Shown here: positions 52,467-61,107 of the stretch, piece by piece
How the letters are laid out: every line of letters begins with the position of its first letter
Position numbering within the stretch: position 1 is the first letter of the stretch
From: Catenulispora pinisilvae
GTDB lineage: Bacteria; Actinomycetota; Actinomycetes; Streptomycetales; Catenulisporaceae
NCBI RefSeq assembly: GCF_015356865.1
Contig: NZ_JAAFZA010000006.1
Coordinates: 45,740 to 109,739, forward strand
Direction: 5' to 3'
DNA length: 64,000 nt
The notes under the pieces: generated by a model
The model's database searches: none
Told to the model about the DNA's origin: nothing
The model's input: only the letters and a program-made list of their open reading frames with translations
Translations under genes and position numbers: made by a program

Positions 52467-52525
52467 GACGCCACGGGCCCTGTGCGCGCGTCCTATATAT
52501 AAGGACAGCGCACAGGGTCCGTGGC
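52464..52525. terminator. bidirectional two-part hairpin with an AT-rich inner loop
   Basis: A 21-bp outer stem (52464-52484 with 52505-52525, one mismatch) encloses an inner hairpin, GTCCT-ATATATA-AGGAC. It starts at the stop codon of the isomerase gene and faces the end of the convergent GMC gene. Confidence 0.8.
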
Positions 52526-52532
52526 GTCAGGT

Positions 52533-52620
52533 CCGGCGTCCAGTACAGATTCGGCGTCGAGTACAGATCTGGCGTCGAGTACAGATCCTGCGTCCAGTAC
52601 AGATCCGGCGTCCGGTTCAG
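52533..52620. repeat. 18-bp tandem repeat x4.9 at the GMC-oxidoreductase stop
   Basis: Units of the form CCGGCGTCNAGTACAGAT at 52533, 52551, 52569, 52587 and a partial one at 52605. The array reaches the GMC stop codon at 52617 and occupies its 3' untranslated region. Same unit length as the unrelated array at 48138. Confidence 0.85.
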
Positions 52621-54275
52621 CGGGCGGCGGCGCGCGCGAACTCGCGGGTGGCCCGCCGTCCGCCGGCCGCGCCCGACGGGGACGGGGCGCCGTAGACGAC
52701 CTGGACACCGCGCTCCCGCAGGGCCGCGACGATCCCGGGCACCGCGCGCTCGGCCAGCGCCGCGATGGTGAAGGCGGGGTTGACCGTCAGGCCGGCCGGT
52801 ACCGCCGAGCCGTCGGTCACGAAGATCCCCGGGTGCCCGCGCAGCTCGTGCCGGTCGTCCAGGGCCGAGGTCGCCGGGTCGTCGCCGATCCGGCAGGACG
52901 CCAGCGGGTGCACCGTGTAGGCGCCGATCACGTCGTTGGTCCAGGGCAGGACCTCGGCCAGGCCGTCCTTCTCCAGGATCTCCCGTACGTCGGCGTCGGA
53001 CTTCTCCCAGCCGCGCAGTGTGTTGTCGGTCGGCTCGTAGGAGATCGTGCCGAAGCCGAACATCTGCTGGGAGAAGCGGTTCGCGTTGCCGGTGGGCGGT
53101 GGCGCGCCGAAGACCCCTTCGTTGTCGTCCTCGGACATGGTGAAGATGGTCAGCCAGGACTTCCAGTCCCGCAGCAGCTCCTTCTTGCCCGGCCCGAACC
53201 AGCTGGGCCCGTCGGCGCCGGGGACCTGGGCCAGCACGGTGCCCAGGCCCGGCGGGAAGTACAGCTGCTCCAGCGAGTAGCGCTCGAATTCCGGACGGGA
53301 GCCGTCCAGCCGGTCCCAGGAGGCCACCGTGGGCCCGCGGCCGATCTGGTAGGCCTGGTACGCGCGGCCGTCCCCGCGGTCCAGGCCCAGCAGGTCGCGG
53401 GCCTTGTCCTCGTCGATCACGGCGGTGTTCAGCCGCTCGCCGTTGCCCGAGAAGTACCGGCCCACGGCGTGCGGCATCGTGCCCAGGGCGGGTTCGGAGC
53501 GTTGCAGGATCACCGGGGTGGCACCGGCGCCGGCGGCCACGATGACGACCTTCGCGTCCACCGTCCCGCCGCCGGTCACCACCCGGTAGTCGACCTCGTC
53601 GACGGTGTTGTAGTGCACGCGGTAGCCGCCGTCGGCGAGCCGGGTGATCCGCTGCACCTCGTGCAGCGGCCGGATCTCGGCGCCGTGTTCGAGTGCGGCC
53701 GGCAGGTAGTTCAGCAGCAGCGAGCGCTTTGCGTCGAACCGGCAGCCCGACATCATCCAGTTGCAGTTGGTGCACAGGTCCGAGTCGACCGCCGCCGGGA
53801 CCGGGTTGCAGGTGCGCCCGGCGTGGTCGCACGCCGCGGCCCACAGCCCGCCGGCGTAGGTGGTGGTGTCCCAGCTCGCCTGGCTGATCGGCAGCGCCTC
53901 CTCCACCCGCTCGTACCAGGGCTCCAGGGCGTCGCGGGTGATCGCGGCCGGCCACAGCCGGTGCCCGATCGACCCCTGCCGGTCGAAGACGAACCGCGGC
54001 GCCCGCGGCATGGCGGCGAAGTACACCACGCTGCCGCCGCCGACGCAGTTGCCGCTCAGCACGCTCATCCCCTGGCCGACCACGAACTCGAACACCCGGG
54101 TCGAGGACGTGCCCAGCCGCAGGTCGTGGTCGAACTCCTCGGCGGCCAGCCACGGCCCGCGTTCCAGGACCAGCACCCGCGCACCGCCGGCGGCGAGGTG
54201 GTAGGCGGGGATGGACCCGCCGAACCCGCTGCCGATGATGAGTACGTCGGTGGATTCCACGCTCCCGGCGGTCAT
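52617..54275 (-). CDS. GMC-family FAD oxidoreductase (cholesterol-oxidase/glucose-methanol-choline type)
   Basis: 552 residues from the ATG at 54275. FAD loop DVLIIGSGFGGSIPAYHLA at about 10-28 and LVLERG, the GMC segment GNCVGGGSVVYFAAMPRAP, a Cys-rich patch CTNCNWMMSGC, and C-terminal HPLASCRIGDDP and GSAVPAGLTVNPAFTIAALAERA. It would oxidise an alcohol with FAD; no signal peptide. It overlaps by four bases the small upstream gene that is probably its partner subunit. Confidence 0.9.
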   Translation of the reverse strand: MTAGSVESTDVLIIGSGFGGSIPAYHLAAGGARVLVLERGPWLAAEEFDHDLRLGTSSTRVFEFVVGQGMSVLSGNCVGGGSVVYFAAMPRAPRFVFDRQGSIGHRLWPAAITRDALEPWYERVEEALPISQASWDTTTYAGGLWAAACDHAGRTCNPVPAAVDSDLCTNCNWMMSGCRFDAKRSLLLNYLPAALEHGAEIRPLHEVQRITRLADGGYRVHYNTVDEVDYRVVTGGGTVDAKVVIVAAGAGATPVILQRSEPALGTMPHAVGRYFSGNGERLNTAVIDEDKARDLLGLDRGDGRAYQAYQIGRGPTVASWDRLDGSRPEFERYSLEQLYFPPGLGTVLAQVPGADGPSWFGPGKKELLRDWKSWLTIFTMSEDDNEGVFGAPPPTGNANRFSQQMFGFGTISYEPTDNTLRGWEKSDADVREILEKDGLAEVLPWTNDVIGAYTVHPLASCRIGDDPATSALDDRHELRGHPGIFVTDGSAVPAGLTVNPAFTIAALAERAVPGIVAALRERGVQVVYGAPSPSGAAGGRRATREFARAAAR

Positions 54276-54844
54276 TTCAGGCTCCCGTTCTCCAGCGTGT
54301 CGGGGTGCAGCTTGGACAGTGGCCTGCGATAGGAGTAGTCGGGGAAGCGCCACAGGCCGTCGGCGTCGGGGGTCTCGAACCGCATCAGGGTCAGGCCCGG
54401 ATGCCCCTCGGCGAGGGCTTCGGTGGTCGGCAGGTGGGCCCCGGTGTCGAAGGCCATGTAGCAGAACAACGCCAACCCGGTCCACAGCTCCTTCTCCGGA
54501 TGGCCGACGGCCGTCAGCACGTTCAGTACGGCGGTACGGTCCGCCCACGGGAGCGCCGTGAACGGCGGCACTTCCTCGTCGGTGGGCAGGCCCACCCGGT
54601 CGCGGTGGTGCTCGGCATGGATGTTGAGCGCGGCGACCACGTCGTCGAGCGCCGGGGCCATGCCGCCCTCGGGCATTTCCAAGACGGCGAGCGCTCCGGC
54701 CTGCACGGATCCGCCGCCGGTGGAGACGCCCGCGATCGCCCGGTCCCCGGGCCAGCGTTTCTCTCCCGGGATGACGGTGTCCGCGAACGCCTCAAGGGTC
54801 AGTGTCCGTACGTCCGGAGCACGCTCGACAGAGGACTCTTCCAC
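54272..54844 (-). CDS. small partner protein of the GMC oxidoreductase (DUF5987 / gluconate-dehydrogenase-subunit-3 like, tentative)
   Basis: 190 residues from a GTG at 54844 with GGGAGGAAC upstream. It begins LTLEAFADTVIPGEKRWPGD, a pattern of small gluconate-2-dehydrogenase-subunit-3-like proteins that stabilise GMC dehydrogenases, and ends with a dense Tyr/Arg segment. There is no Tat signal. Its stop overlaps the GMC start (ATGA), supporting a complex. The family name is tentative. Confidence 0.7.
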   Translation of the reverse strand: MEESSVERAPDVRTLTLEAFADTVIPGEKRWPGDRAIAGVSTGGGSVQAGALAVLEMPEGGMAPALDDVVAALNIHAEHHRDRVGLPTDEEVPPFTALPWADRTAVLNVLTAVGHPEKELWTGLALFCYMAFDTGAHLPTTEALAEGHPGLTLMRFETPDADGLWRFPDYSYRRPLSKLHPDTLENGSLK

Positions 54845-54881
54845 GCGTTCCTCCCTGTGGTCTGGTCTGGCAGACCGCGGT

Positions 54882-54903
54882 GGGCCGCGGCGATCCGCGG
54901 CCC
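54882..54903. promoter_or_regulatory. inverted repeat in the divergent promoter of the GMC operon and ECF sigma gene
   Basis: GGGCCGCGG-CGAT-CCGCGGCCC: perfect 9-bp arms. It lies 38 bp upstream of the small GMC-partner gene, in the 320-bp gap to the sigma-factor gene. The rest of that gap shows no gene. Confidence 0.45.
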
Positions 54904-55164
54904 GGTCTCATCATCGGAACTGCCCTTCGGGCCGGGCATCCTCCGGATTGCCCCGCTGCGCGCCGGGCGCGATCACCGGCGGTGGCGGATCGCACACAGC
55001 CGGTCTGGGCTCGGGGTGTGGGTACAGCCGTGGGGCGGAAGATACCGCAAGTGAGTAATCCTTCTCCTGGACCCGGTGAGTTTCGCGATCGACCGGAGTC
55101 CTTACCTGTGAGTGCGAAAATCCCCGCCGACGCCACGCCGGCGGACGCAGGCGAGGAGGACAAG

Positions 55165-56220
55165 ATGGCCGACACGAACGGCGGGGTCGCGGTGACCCCG
55201 CGGACAGCCGTCGACCGGGCCCGTCCGGCCACCCCGCGCGACGACGAGGAGTTCATCCGGCTGGTCGAGCCGCACCGCCGCGAACTGCTGGTGCACTGCT
55301 ACCGCATGCTCGGCTCGGTCCACGACGCCGAGGACCTGGTGCAGGAGACGTATCTGCGGGCCTGGCGCGGCTACGACCGGTTCGAAGGGCGCTCCTCGCT
55401 GCGCATCTGGCTGTACCGGATCGCGACCAGCGCCTGCCTGAGCGCCTTGGAGCACCGCAGCCGCCGGGTGCTGCCGACGGGCCTGGGCGGGCCGAACCCG
55501 GACGCCGACCGGCCCGGGCCCGCGCCCGGCGGCGGCGAGGTGCAGTGGCTCCAGCCGCTCCCGGATCTGCTGGTGAGCGACCCGGCGGCGATCGTGGCCG
55601 TCCGGGACTCGGTGCGCCTGGCGTTCGTCGCGGCGCTCCAGCATCTGTCGGCCAAGCAGCGCGCGGTGCTGATCCTGCGCGATGTGATGGAGTGGCCCGC
55701 CGCCGAGGTCGCCGACCTGCTCGGGACCACGACGATCGCCGTGAACAGCGCGCTGCGGCGGGCCCGAGCCCAGCTGGAGAAGGCGGCGCCGAGCGATGAG
55801 GAGCTGACCGAGCCGGACGATCCGCGGCGCCGGGCGATGATCGAGCAGTACACGGCGGCCTTCGAGAACGCCGACGTTCCCGGGCTGGTCCGGCTGCTGC
55901 GCGAGGAGGTCGTGCTGGAGATGCCGCCGAACCTGTTCTGGTTCGAAGGACGTGAGCCCGTCGGCCGCTTCCTGGGCACCAACGTGCTCGGCGGGCCCGC
56001 GTTCGCCATGCTCACCATCGCGGCGAACGGCCAGGAGGCCGCCGCCGGCTACCGGGCCGGGCCGGACGGGCGCTGGCACGCCCACGCGATCCAGGTGCTG
56101 ACCATCACCACCACGGGTATCTCCCACATCGTCTCGTTCAACGATCCGGGCCTGTTCGCCGGCTTCGGGCTGCCCGCCGTGCTGGACGGCGTGTCCGGTG
56201 CCGGCCCATGGCGGCGCTGA
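55165..56220 (+). CDS. ECF RNA polymerase sigma factor with SnoaL-like C-terminal domain (SigG/TIGR02960 type)
   Basis: 351 residues from the ATG at 55165, with AGGAGGA four bases upstream; longer in-frame starts are less supported. Sigma region 2 at about 28-95 (LVHCYRMLGSVHDAEDLVQE), the linker motif WLQPLPD, region 4 at about 158-205 (LSAKQRAVLILRDVMEWPAA) and a C-terminal NTF2/SnoaL domain from 225 onward (EMPPNLFWFEGREPVGRFL). In this class the tail replaces a separate anti-sigma factor. The next gene overlaps by 13 bases. Confidence 0.92.
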   Translation: MADTNGGVAVTPRTAVDRARPATPRDDEEFIRLVEPHRRELLVHCYRMLGSVHDAEDLVQETYLRAWRGYDRFEGRSSLRIWLYRIATSACLSALEHRSRRVLPTGLGGPNPDADRPGPAPGGGEVQWLQPLPDLLVSDPAAIVAVRDSVRLAFVAALQHLSAKQRAVLILRDVMEWPAAEVADLLGTTTIAVNSALRRARAQLEKAAPSDEELTEPDDPRRRAMIEQYTAAFENADVPGLVRLLREEVVLEMPPNLFWFEGREPVGRFLGTNVLGGPAFAMLTIAANGQEAAAGYRAGPDGRWHAHAIQVLTITTTGISHIVSFNDPGLFAGFGLPAVLDGVSGAGPWRR

Positions 56221-56831
56221 GGCCCTCGGACGGTCTGTTCGAGCAGGTGGCCGCCTATACCGACGAGGCGATGTCGGTGGTCACCGGGGGAGACCTGTCC
56301 GCACCCACGCCCTGTTCGCAGTGGAATCTGCTGGACCTGATGCGGCACCTGAGCACCTCGCTCGGCGTTCTCATCCAGACCCTCCAAGACGGCCGCCCCG
56401 ACCTGCTCGGCGCGGTCCGGTGCGCCACCGGGACCCGGCCCTACGCCGCCGATCTTCTCCTCGCCGACGACGTCGGCACCGTGCTCGCCACGGCCGTGCG
56501 GTACCGGACCGAACGCCTGGTGCGGGTCCACGAGGCCCTGCGCCGGGGCGAGGGTCCGGACGACGTCCTGGTCGGCGCGCATCCGCTGCCCCGCGACCTG
56601 GTCGCCGCGGCCGGGGCGGTGGAGTTGGCGGTGCACAGCTGGGACATCGCGACCGCGTGTGGCAGGACGCTGCCGATCCCGGACGCTCCCGCTCTCGAAC
56701 TGCTGGAGCTGTCCGCGCTGGTCGTCGACGGGGTCGGGAGACTGGGGCTGTTCGCCTCCGCGGTGGCGGTACCGCCGCGGACGCCTCCCGGCGATCGGCT
56801 GGTCGCCTTGCTCGGCCGTACGCCGGCCTGA
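56208..56831 (+). CDS. TIGR03086-type DinB/maleylpyruvate-isomerase-fold protein
   Basis: 207 residues. Starts inside the sigma gene (13-bp overlap), so translation is coupled. Contains PCSQWNLLDLMRHLSTSLGVL and AVELAVHSWDIATACGR, the two metal-binding helices of the mycothiol DinB group. ECF41-like sigma factors often have a CMD, oxidoreductase or DinB partner gene; this may be its functional partner or target. Confidence 0.83.
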   Translation: MAALRPSDGLFEQVAAYTDEAMSVVTGGDLSAPTPCSQWNLLDLMRHLSTSLGVLIQTLQDGRPDLLGAVRCATGTRPYAADLLLADDVGTVLATAVRYRTERLVRVHEALRRGEGPDDVLVGAHPLPRDLVAAAGAVELAVHSWDIATACGRTLPIPDAPALELLELSALVVDGVGRLGLFASAVAVPPRTPPGDRLVALLGRTPA

Positions 56832-56973
56832 TCCGCGTCTGGTTCCGGCCCGAGACCGTGCCCCGCGACCGGGGCCGGCGCCGCGCCGCGACCGGGTACG
56901 GCGCCGGCGGCGGACTAGAACCGCCGGCGTGTCAGGCGTGTGTCGACAAGCCGACCGACGGACTACGGATCCC

Positions 56974-57741
56974 TCAGGCGACCCGGTGCAGTTCGGTCAG
57001 CTCCCAGTTGTCGAGCTCGGGCAGCGCGCGAAGGATCGGCGGATCGAGGAACCCCGAAGGCCGCAGTGTCATCTCGCCCACCGGCACGTTCACGTGCGCG
57101 TCCACCTGGTGGTGGCCGTGCTCGCCGAGCAGTGCCGGACGGCGTTGCCAGGGAAGGGATTCGGCCTGCCGGAGTTCGACGGCGGCCGCGCGCAGGTACC
57201 AGGTTCCGGTCGGCACGTCCCGCAGCACGAACGGGCCCGGGGCCTGGAGGACTTCACAGGCCACCGGGATGCCCTCGACGACCGGGCTCGGGAACAGTCC
57301 GACATAGACCCGGAGCAGATCCGCGCTCTCAGGGAACGATAATGCCCCGGACACCTCCCCGTGCGGACCGGGACCGGGCACTGGCACCATGTCCAACACG
57401 GAGTGCGTGCCGGCCAGCGACATCGTCCGGTAGCGGCCCGGTGAGGCGCCGACGCTGCGGGTGAATCTGCTGGTGAAGGTCCCCAGGCTGTTGTAGCCTA
57501 CGGCGTAGGCGACCTCGGTCACGCTCATCTCCGTTTCCAACAGCAGGTTTTTGGCCCTGAACAATCGGATGGCGGACAAGAAGCGCCCGGGCGAGGTGCC
57601 GGTCAGGGACCTGAACACCCGGGAGAAGTAGAATTTGCTGAGGATCGCGGAGTCGGCGATCTCGTCCAGCGACAGCGGATCGGCGTAGCGGTTCCACATG
57701 GTGGAGATCGCTTGTTCGGCAGCGAAACGTGTGATGTCCAT
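56974..57741 (-). CDS. AraC-family regulator with N-terminal HTH and a C-terminal domain (copy 2)
   Basis: 255 residues from the ATG at 57741 (GGAG five bases upstream). Paralogue of the protein at 46508: LSLDEIADSAILSKFYFSRV, SPGRFLSAIRLFRAKNLL and VGYNSLGTFTSRFTRSVG in the DNA-binding half; LRVYVGLFPSPVVEGIPVAC and GTWYLRAAAV in the C-terminal domain. It is divergent from the second DUF1702 gene and the P450, which it may control. Confidence 0.88.
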   Translation of the reverse strand: MDITRFAAEQAISTMWNRYADPLSLDEIADSAILSKFYFSRVFRSLTGTSPGRFLSAIRLFRAKNLLLETEMSVTEVAYAVGYNSLGTFTSRFTRSVGASPGRYRTMSLAGTHSVLDMVPVPGPGPHGEVSGALSFPESADLLRVYVGLFPSPVVEGIPVACEVLQAPGPFVLRDVPTGTWYLRAAAVELRQAESLPWQRRPALLGEHGHHQVDAHVNVPVGEMTLRPSGFLDPPILRALPELDNWELTELHRVA

Positions 57742-58409
57742 TGCCACTCCAATGGTGCACTCGACACTCGTGACACGGCGGGTGGTCGGCAATCCTCCGT
57801 CGACCCCTGGCACGTCTGCACCCCCGCGGCCGCGTGGACGCCGGGTGCGCCGGCGGTACCGGGCTGCCGTGGTGGGCTGGGCCAGCAGGGTTTTGCTAAC
57901 GGCGAAGAAACGCCTGTTCAGGGTTGAGGGGCCGCCGGTGCGCGGGACGATGGCGCGGCAAACCAGGATCCGACGGCAGAGCCCGAAGGGTGAAGCCGTC
58001 TAGGCGGTGGACGGTGCGGACGCAGAGTCGTGGATATGGCGCCCTGCCTGGCAGCACACCCGCAACATCGGCCAGCATACCCAAAACAATTGGATTGTCA
58101 CGGTGCGCGACCTGTCTTGCTTGCGGTGATTGACGCCCCTTTGCGGCATACCGCGATCGGCGCCGACGGCCCGGCCCCGACCTGCGATCCCAATACTCTG
58201 ACAACAGTGTTGCCAGGTCGGCGGGGTCCGGTGCCGCCCGGGGATGCCGCCCGCCCCACCCCCGGGAGATCGTCCTACTTTCTCAGGATTCTGATACAGC
58301 GGCGGTGCTGAGCCTCCCTCGGGCAATCAGGGAGATGTCGCGGCCGCGCCGGTCCACTGATGCTGGCGCCAGCGCCCGACTCGGCGTTTCCTCGACGGGA
58401 GGCCGCATC
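57742..58409. other. 668-bp divergent intergenic region between araC copy 2 and DUF1702 copy 2
   Basis: No convincing coding frame. It is locally less GC-rich (about 58060-58130 and 58190-58215) and carries the palindrome CAACAGTGTTG at 58202-58212 inside TGACAACAGTGTTGCCA. It is a likely promoter region for one or both flanking genes. Confidence 0.55.
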
Positions 58410-59396
58410 ATGCCCACTTTCCTCGGCACCGCGCGCCGGATGGCGCTGACCCCGGCTCTGGACGCGGTCACCATCGGCAAACGCGGCTTCCCGGGGGCCG
58501 ACTCGCCCGCGGCGAGCCGGCTGGACCTGGTCCCGCAGACCGTGATCTGCGGCTTCGAATGGGCCATCGAGGCGCGCAGCATGGCCCACGTGCAGCGCCG
58601 GCTCAGCGTCGTCGACCCCGAACTGCGGGGGTTCGCCTATGAGGGCGCGACGATGGCGTACACGGTGCGCGACGCCTTCGGCGGCCACCGCACCCGCGAC
58701 CTGCTGCTCGACACCGGCGCGCCGCACCTGTTCGTGGCCTACATCGGCATCGGGTTCGCCATGGCCCGCCTGCCCCGGCGGCTGTGGAGCAAGGTCGTCC
58801 CCGACCTCGGCGACACCAGGTACCACCCGACGATGAGCTGGCTGGCCGTCGACGGCTACGGATTCGACCGCGCCTACTTCGACACCGACAAGTGGATCGG
58901 CCGCCAGTATCTCCCGGCCCCCTACCCTTGGGCCGGGGCCCCGCACTACTTTCCACGAGCGCTCGACCAGGGCATCGGCCGGGCGCTGTGGTTCATGCAC
59001 GGCGCCCGGCCCGAGGGGGTGGCCGGGGCGGTCGGCCGGTTCGCCCCGGCCCGGCAGGCGGACCTGTGGAGCGGGGCCGGCCTGGCCGCCTCGTTCGCAG
59101 GGGGCTGCGACGCCGAGGGCTACGACCGGCTCCGGGAGCTGGCCGGCCCGCACCACGGGCAGCTGGCGCTGGGCGCGGTCCTGGCCGCGAAGGCGCGCGA
59201 CTATGCCGGCCACGTCCCGGACTACACCTCGACCGCGGTCCAGGTGCTCGGCGGCGTGTCCGTCGCCGACGCCTCGGCCCTGGCCGACGAGGCCTCCTCG
59301 GCCGGCGAGGCGCCCGGGCCCGAGCCGTCCTACGAGTTGTGGCGGCGGGCCATCCGCGCGCACTTCGAGGCCGGTGCCCGGGCAACGTCCAAGTAG
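58410..59396 (+). CDS. DUF1702-family protein, copy 2
   Basis: 328 residues from the ATG at 58410, with GGGAGG seven bases upstream. It shares with copy 1 the blocks RGFAYEG, FVAYIGIGFAMARLP, VDGYGFDRAYF, DQGIGRALWF and SGAGLAASFAGG. The N-terminal LVPQTVICGFEWAIEA region is also matched. The P450 gene follows 95 bp later, so the two may act on one pathway. Function of the family is unknown. Confidence 0.83.
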   Translation: MPTFLGTARRMALTPALDAVTIGKRGFPGADSPAASRLDLVPQTVICGFEWAIEARSMAHVQRRLSVVDPELRGFAYEGATMAYTVRDAFGGHRTRDLLLDTGAPHLFVAYIGIGFAMARLPRRLWSKVVPDLGDTRYHPTMSWLAVDGYGFDRAYFDTDKWIGRQYLPAPYPWAGAPHYFPRALDQGIGRALWFMHGARPEGVAGAVGRFAPARQADLWSGAGLAASFAGGCDAEGYDRLRELAGPHHGQLALGAVLAAKARDYAGHVPDYTSTAVQVLGGVSVADASALADEASSAGEAPGPEPSYELWRRAIRAHFEAGARATSK

Positions 59397-59491
59397 CCGC
59401 GCGCCGCGCCGCCTGGCGAGGATGCGAACGGAACTCACCACAAGAACCTGAACGGTCCGGCGCCCGCCGGACCTTGTCTAGGAGGTCCGCG

Positions 59492-60859
59492 TTGTCCGCG
59501 ACGAGCATCCAAGCGCCGGTCGTCCGGCGGCCGCCGGGCCCATCCCGGGCCGCGGCCCTCGGGCTGCTGCCGAGAATGGTGCGCAACCGGCTGGAGGTGA
59601 TGGCGTGGGCGGTGGCCGAGTACGGCGAGGCGGTCCGCGTCCCCCTCGGTCCCAAGACCCTGTATCTGTTCAACCATCCCGACCACGCCCGCCACGTCCT
59701 GGCCGACAACGCGGCGAACTACACCAAGGGCATCGGCCTGACCCACGCCCGCCGGGTGATCGGCGACGGCCTGCTGACCAGTGAGGGCGAGCTGTGGCGC
59801 AAGCAGCGCCGGGTGATCCAGCCGGTGTTCCAGGCCAAACGCCTGGCGCGCCAGGTGGACGCGATCGCGCTGGAGGCCGAGGCGCTGGTGGACCGGCTGC
59901 GCGAGCGGGCCGGCCAGGGCCCGGTGGACATGCGCCAGGAGATGACCGCCCTGACCCTCGGGGTGCTCGGACGCACCCTGATCGACGCCGACCTCGGCGC
60001 CTTCGAGGCGATCGGCGAGGCCTTCGAGACGGTCCAGGACCAGGCGATGTTCGAGATGATGTCGCTGGGCACGGTCCCGTTGTGGCTGCCGCTGCCGCGC
60101 ACGCTGCGGTTCCGGAAGGCCAAGCGGTACCTACAAGAGGTGACCGACTCCCTGGCCGCGGACCGGGCGGCGCACCCGGACGGGTTCGGCGACGACGTCG
60201 TCTCCCGGCTCATCGAGTCGGTGGCCGACGAACCCGACCGGAACGCCGGGCGCGAACGCATGCGCGATGAGTTGGTCACCTTGCTGCTGGCCGGGCACGA
60301 GACGACGGCCAGCACCCTGAGTTGGGCGCTGCACCTGCTCGACCGGCATCCCGAGGTCCGGGAGCGGGTGCATCAAGAGGCGGTGGAGGTCTTCTCCCGC
60401 GGCCCATTGGACTCCGCCGCGCTGCACGGCTTCACCTATACCTCGATGGTCCTGGAGGAGGTCATGCGGATGTACCCGCCGGTATGGCTGCTGACCCGGA
60501 TCGCGCGGGAACCGGACCGGATCGGCGGCTTCACCGTGCCGGCCGGCGCGGATGTGATCATCAGTCCTTATCTGCTGCACCGCAACGCCGCGTTCTGGCC
60601 GGACCCGGAGCGCTTCGACCCGGAGCGGTTCGCCTCGGCGTCCAGGGCGGGCCGCGAGCGCTACTCCTATATACCGTTCGGCGCCGGACCGCGGTTCTGC
60701 GTCGGCAACAACCTCGGCATGATGGAGGCCACGATCGTGCTCGCGGCCCTGTGCCGCGACCTGCGCCTGGCCTCGGTGCCCGGCCGGCCGGTCGAGGGCG
60801 AGCCGATGCTGACGCTGCGGGTGCGCGGCGGCCTGCCGATGACCGTGGCGGCCCGCTGA
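59492..60859 (+). CDS. cytochrome P450
   Basis: 455 residues from a TTG at 59492 with TAGGAGG upstream. All key parts are visible: I-helix AGHETT (about 267-272), K-helix EEVMR (323-326), PERFDPERF and haem loop FGAGPRFCVG with Cys 403. The sequence is closest in style to bacterial CYP110/CYP132-like enzymes that hydroxylate fatty-acid or terpenoid chains. No ferredoxin gene is next to it. Ends at a hairpin terminator. Confidence 0.92.
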   Translation: MSATSIQAPVVRRPPGPSRAAALGLLPRMVRNRLEVMAWAVAEYGEAVRVPLGPKTLYLFNHPDHARHVLADNAANYTKGIGLTHARRVIGDGLLTSEGELWRKQRRVIQPVFQAKRLARQVDAIALEAEALVDRLRERAGQGPVDMRQEMTALTLGVLGRTLIDADLGAFEAIGEAFETVQDQAMFEMMSLGTVPLWLPLPRTLRFRKAKRYLQEVTDSLAADRAAHPDGFGDDVVSRLIESVADEPDRNAGRERMRDELVTLLLAGHETTASTLSWALHLLDRHPEVRERVHQEAVEVFSRGPLDSAALHGFTYTSMVLEEVMRMYPPVWLLTRIAREPDRIGGFTVPAGADVIISPYLLHRNAAFWPDPERFDPERFASASRAGRERYSYIPFGAGPRFCVGNNLGMMEATIVLAALCRDLRLASVPGRPVEGEPMLTLRVRGGLPMTVAAR

Positions 60860-60892
60860 GGCCGCCGATCGCGGCCGATCGCCGCCGGACCG

Positions 60893-60925
60893 GCGAAGTC
60901 ACCGGTTCCGACCCGGTGACTTCGC
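60893..60925 (+). terminator. hairpin terminator after the P450 gene
   Basis: A perfect 13-bp stem (60893-60905 with 60913-60925) and a seven-base loop, 34 bp past the stop codon. Confidence 0.8.
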
Positions 60926-61060
60926 GGCGTCCGCGCGGTCTCCATATCTGGCGGGTGACACTCCCGCCGCGCGCCCGGTGTGGCCGAACACCGGACGCCT
61001 CCTTCTCGCCGCCTCCGCTGTTGGCACAGGCGGGGGCGGCGAGAGCCAGAAGCGATCACT

Positions 61061-61102
61061 GAGAACTGATCGCCGAGAACTGATCACTGAGAACTGAGGA
61101 GC
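61061..61102. repeat. 14-bp tandem repeat x3 in the SDR leader
   Basis: Units at 61061, 61075 and 61089 begin GAGAACTGA. The last copy contains the ribosome site GAGGAG of the following gene, so a change in copy number would move or duplicate leader sequence without altering the gene. Confidence 0.75.
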
Positions 61103-61107
61103 CTGCC

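Noticed and set aside
52533..52620. The 18-bp array as a CRISPR
   Set aside because: Units are directly adjacent with no unique spacers and no cas genes nearby. The same applies to the arrays at 48138 and 62146.
58000..58326. A 108-codon frame in the gap before DUF1702 copy 2
   Set aside because: Composition and lack of ribosome site argue against coding; the sequence looks like promoter DNA.
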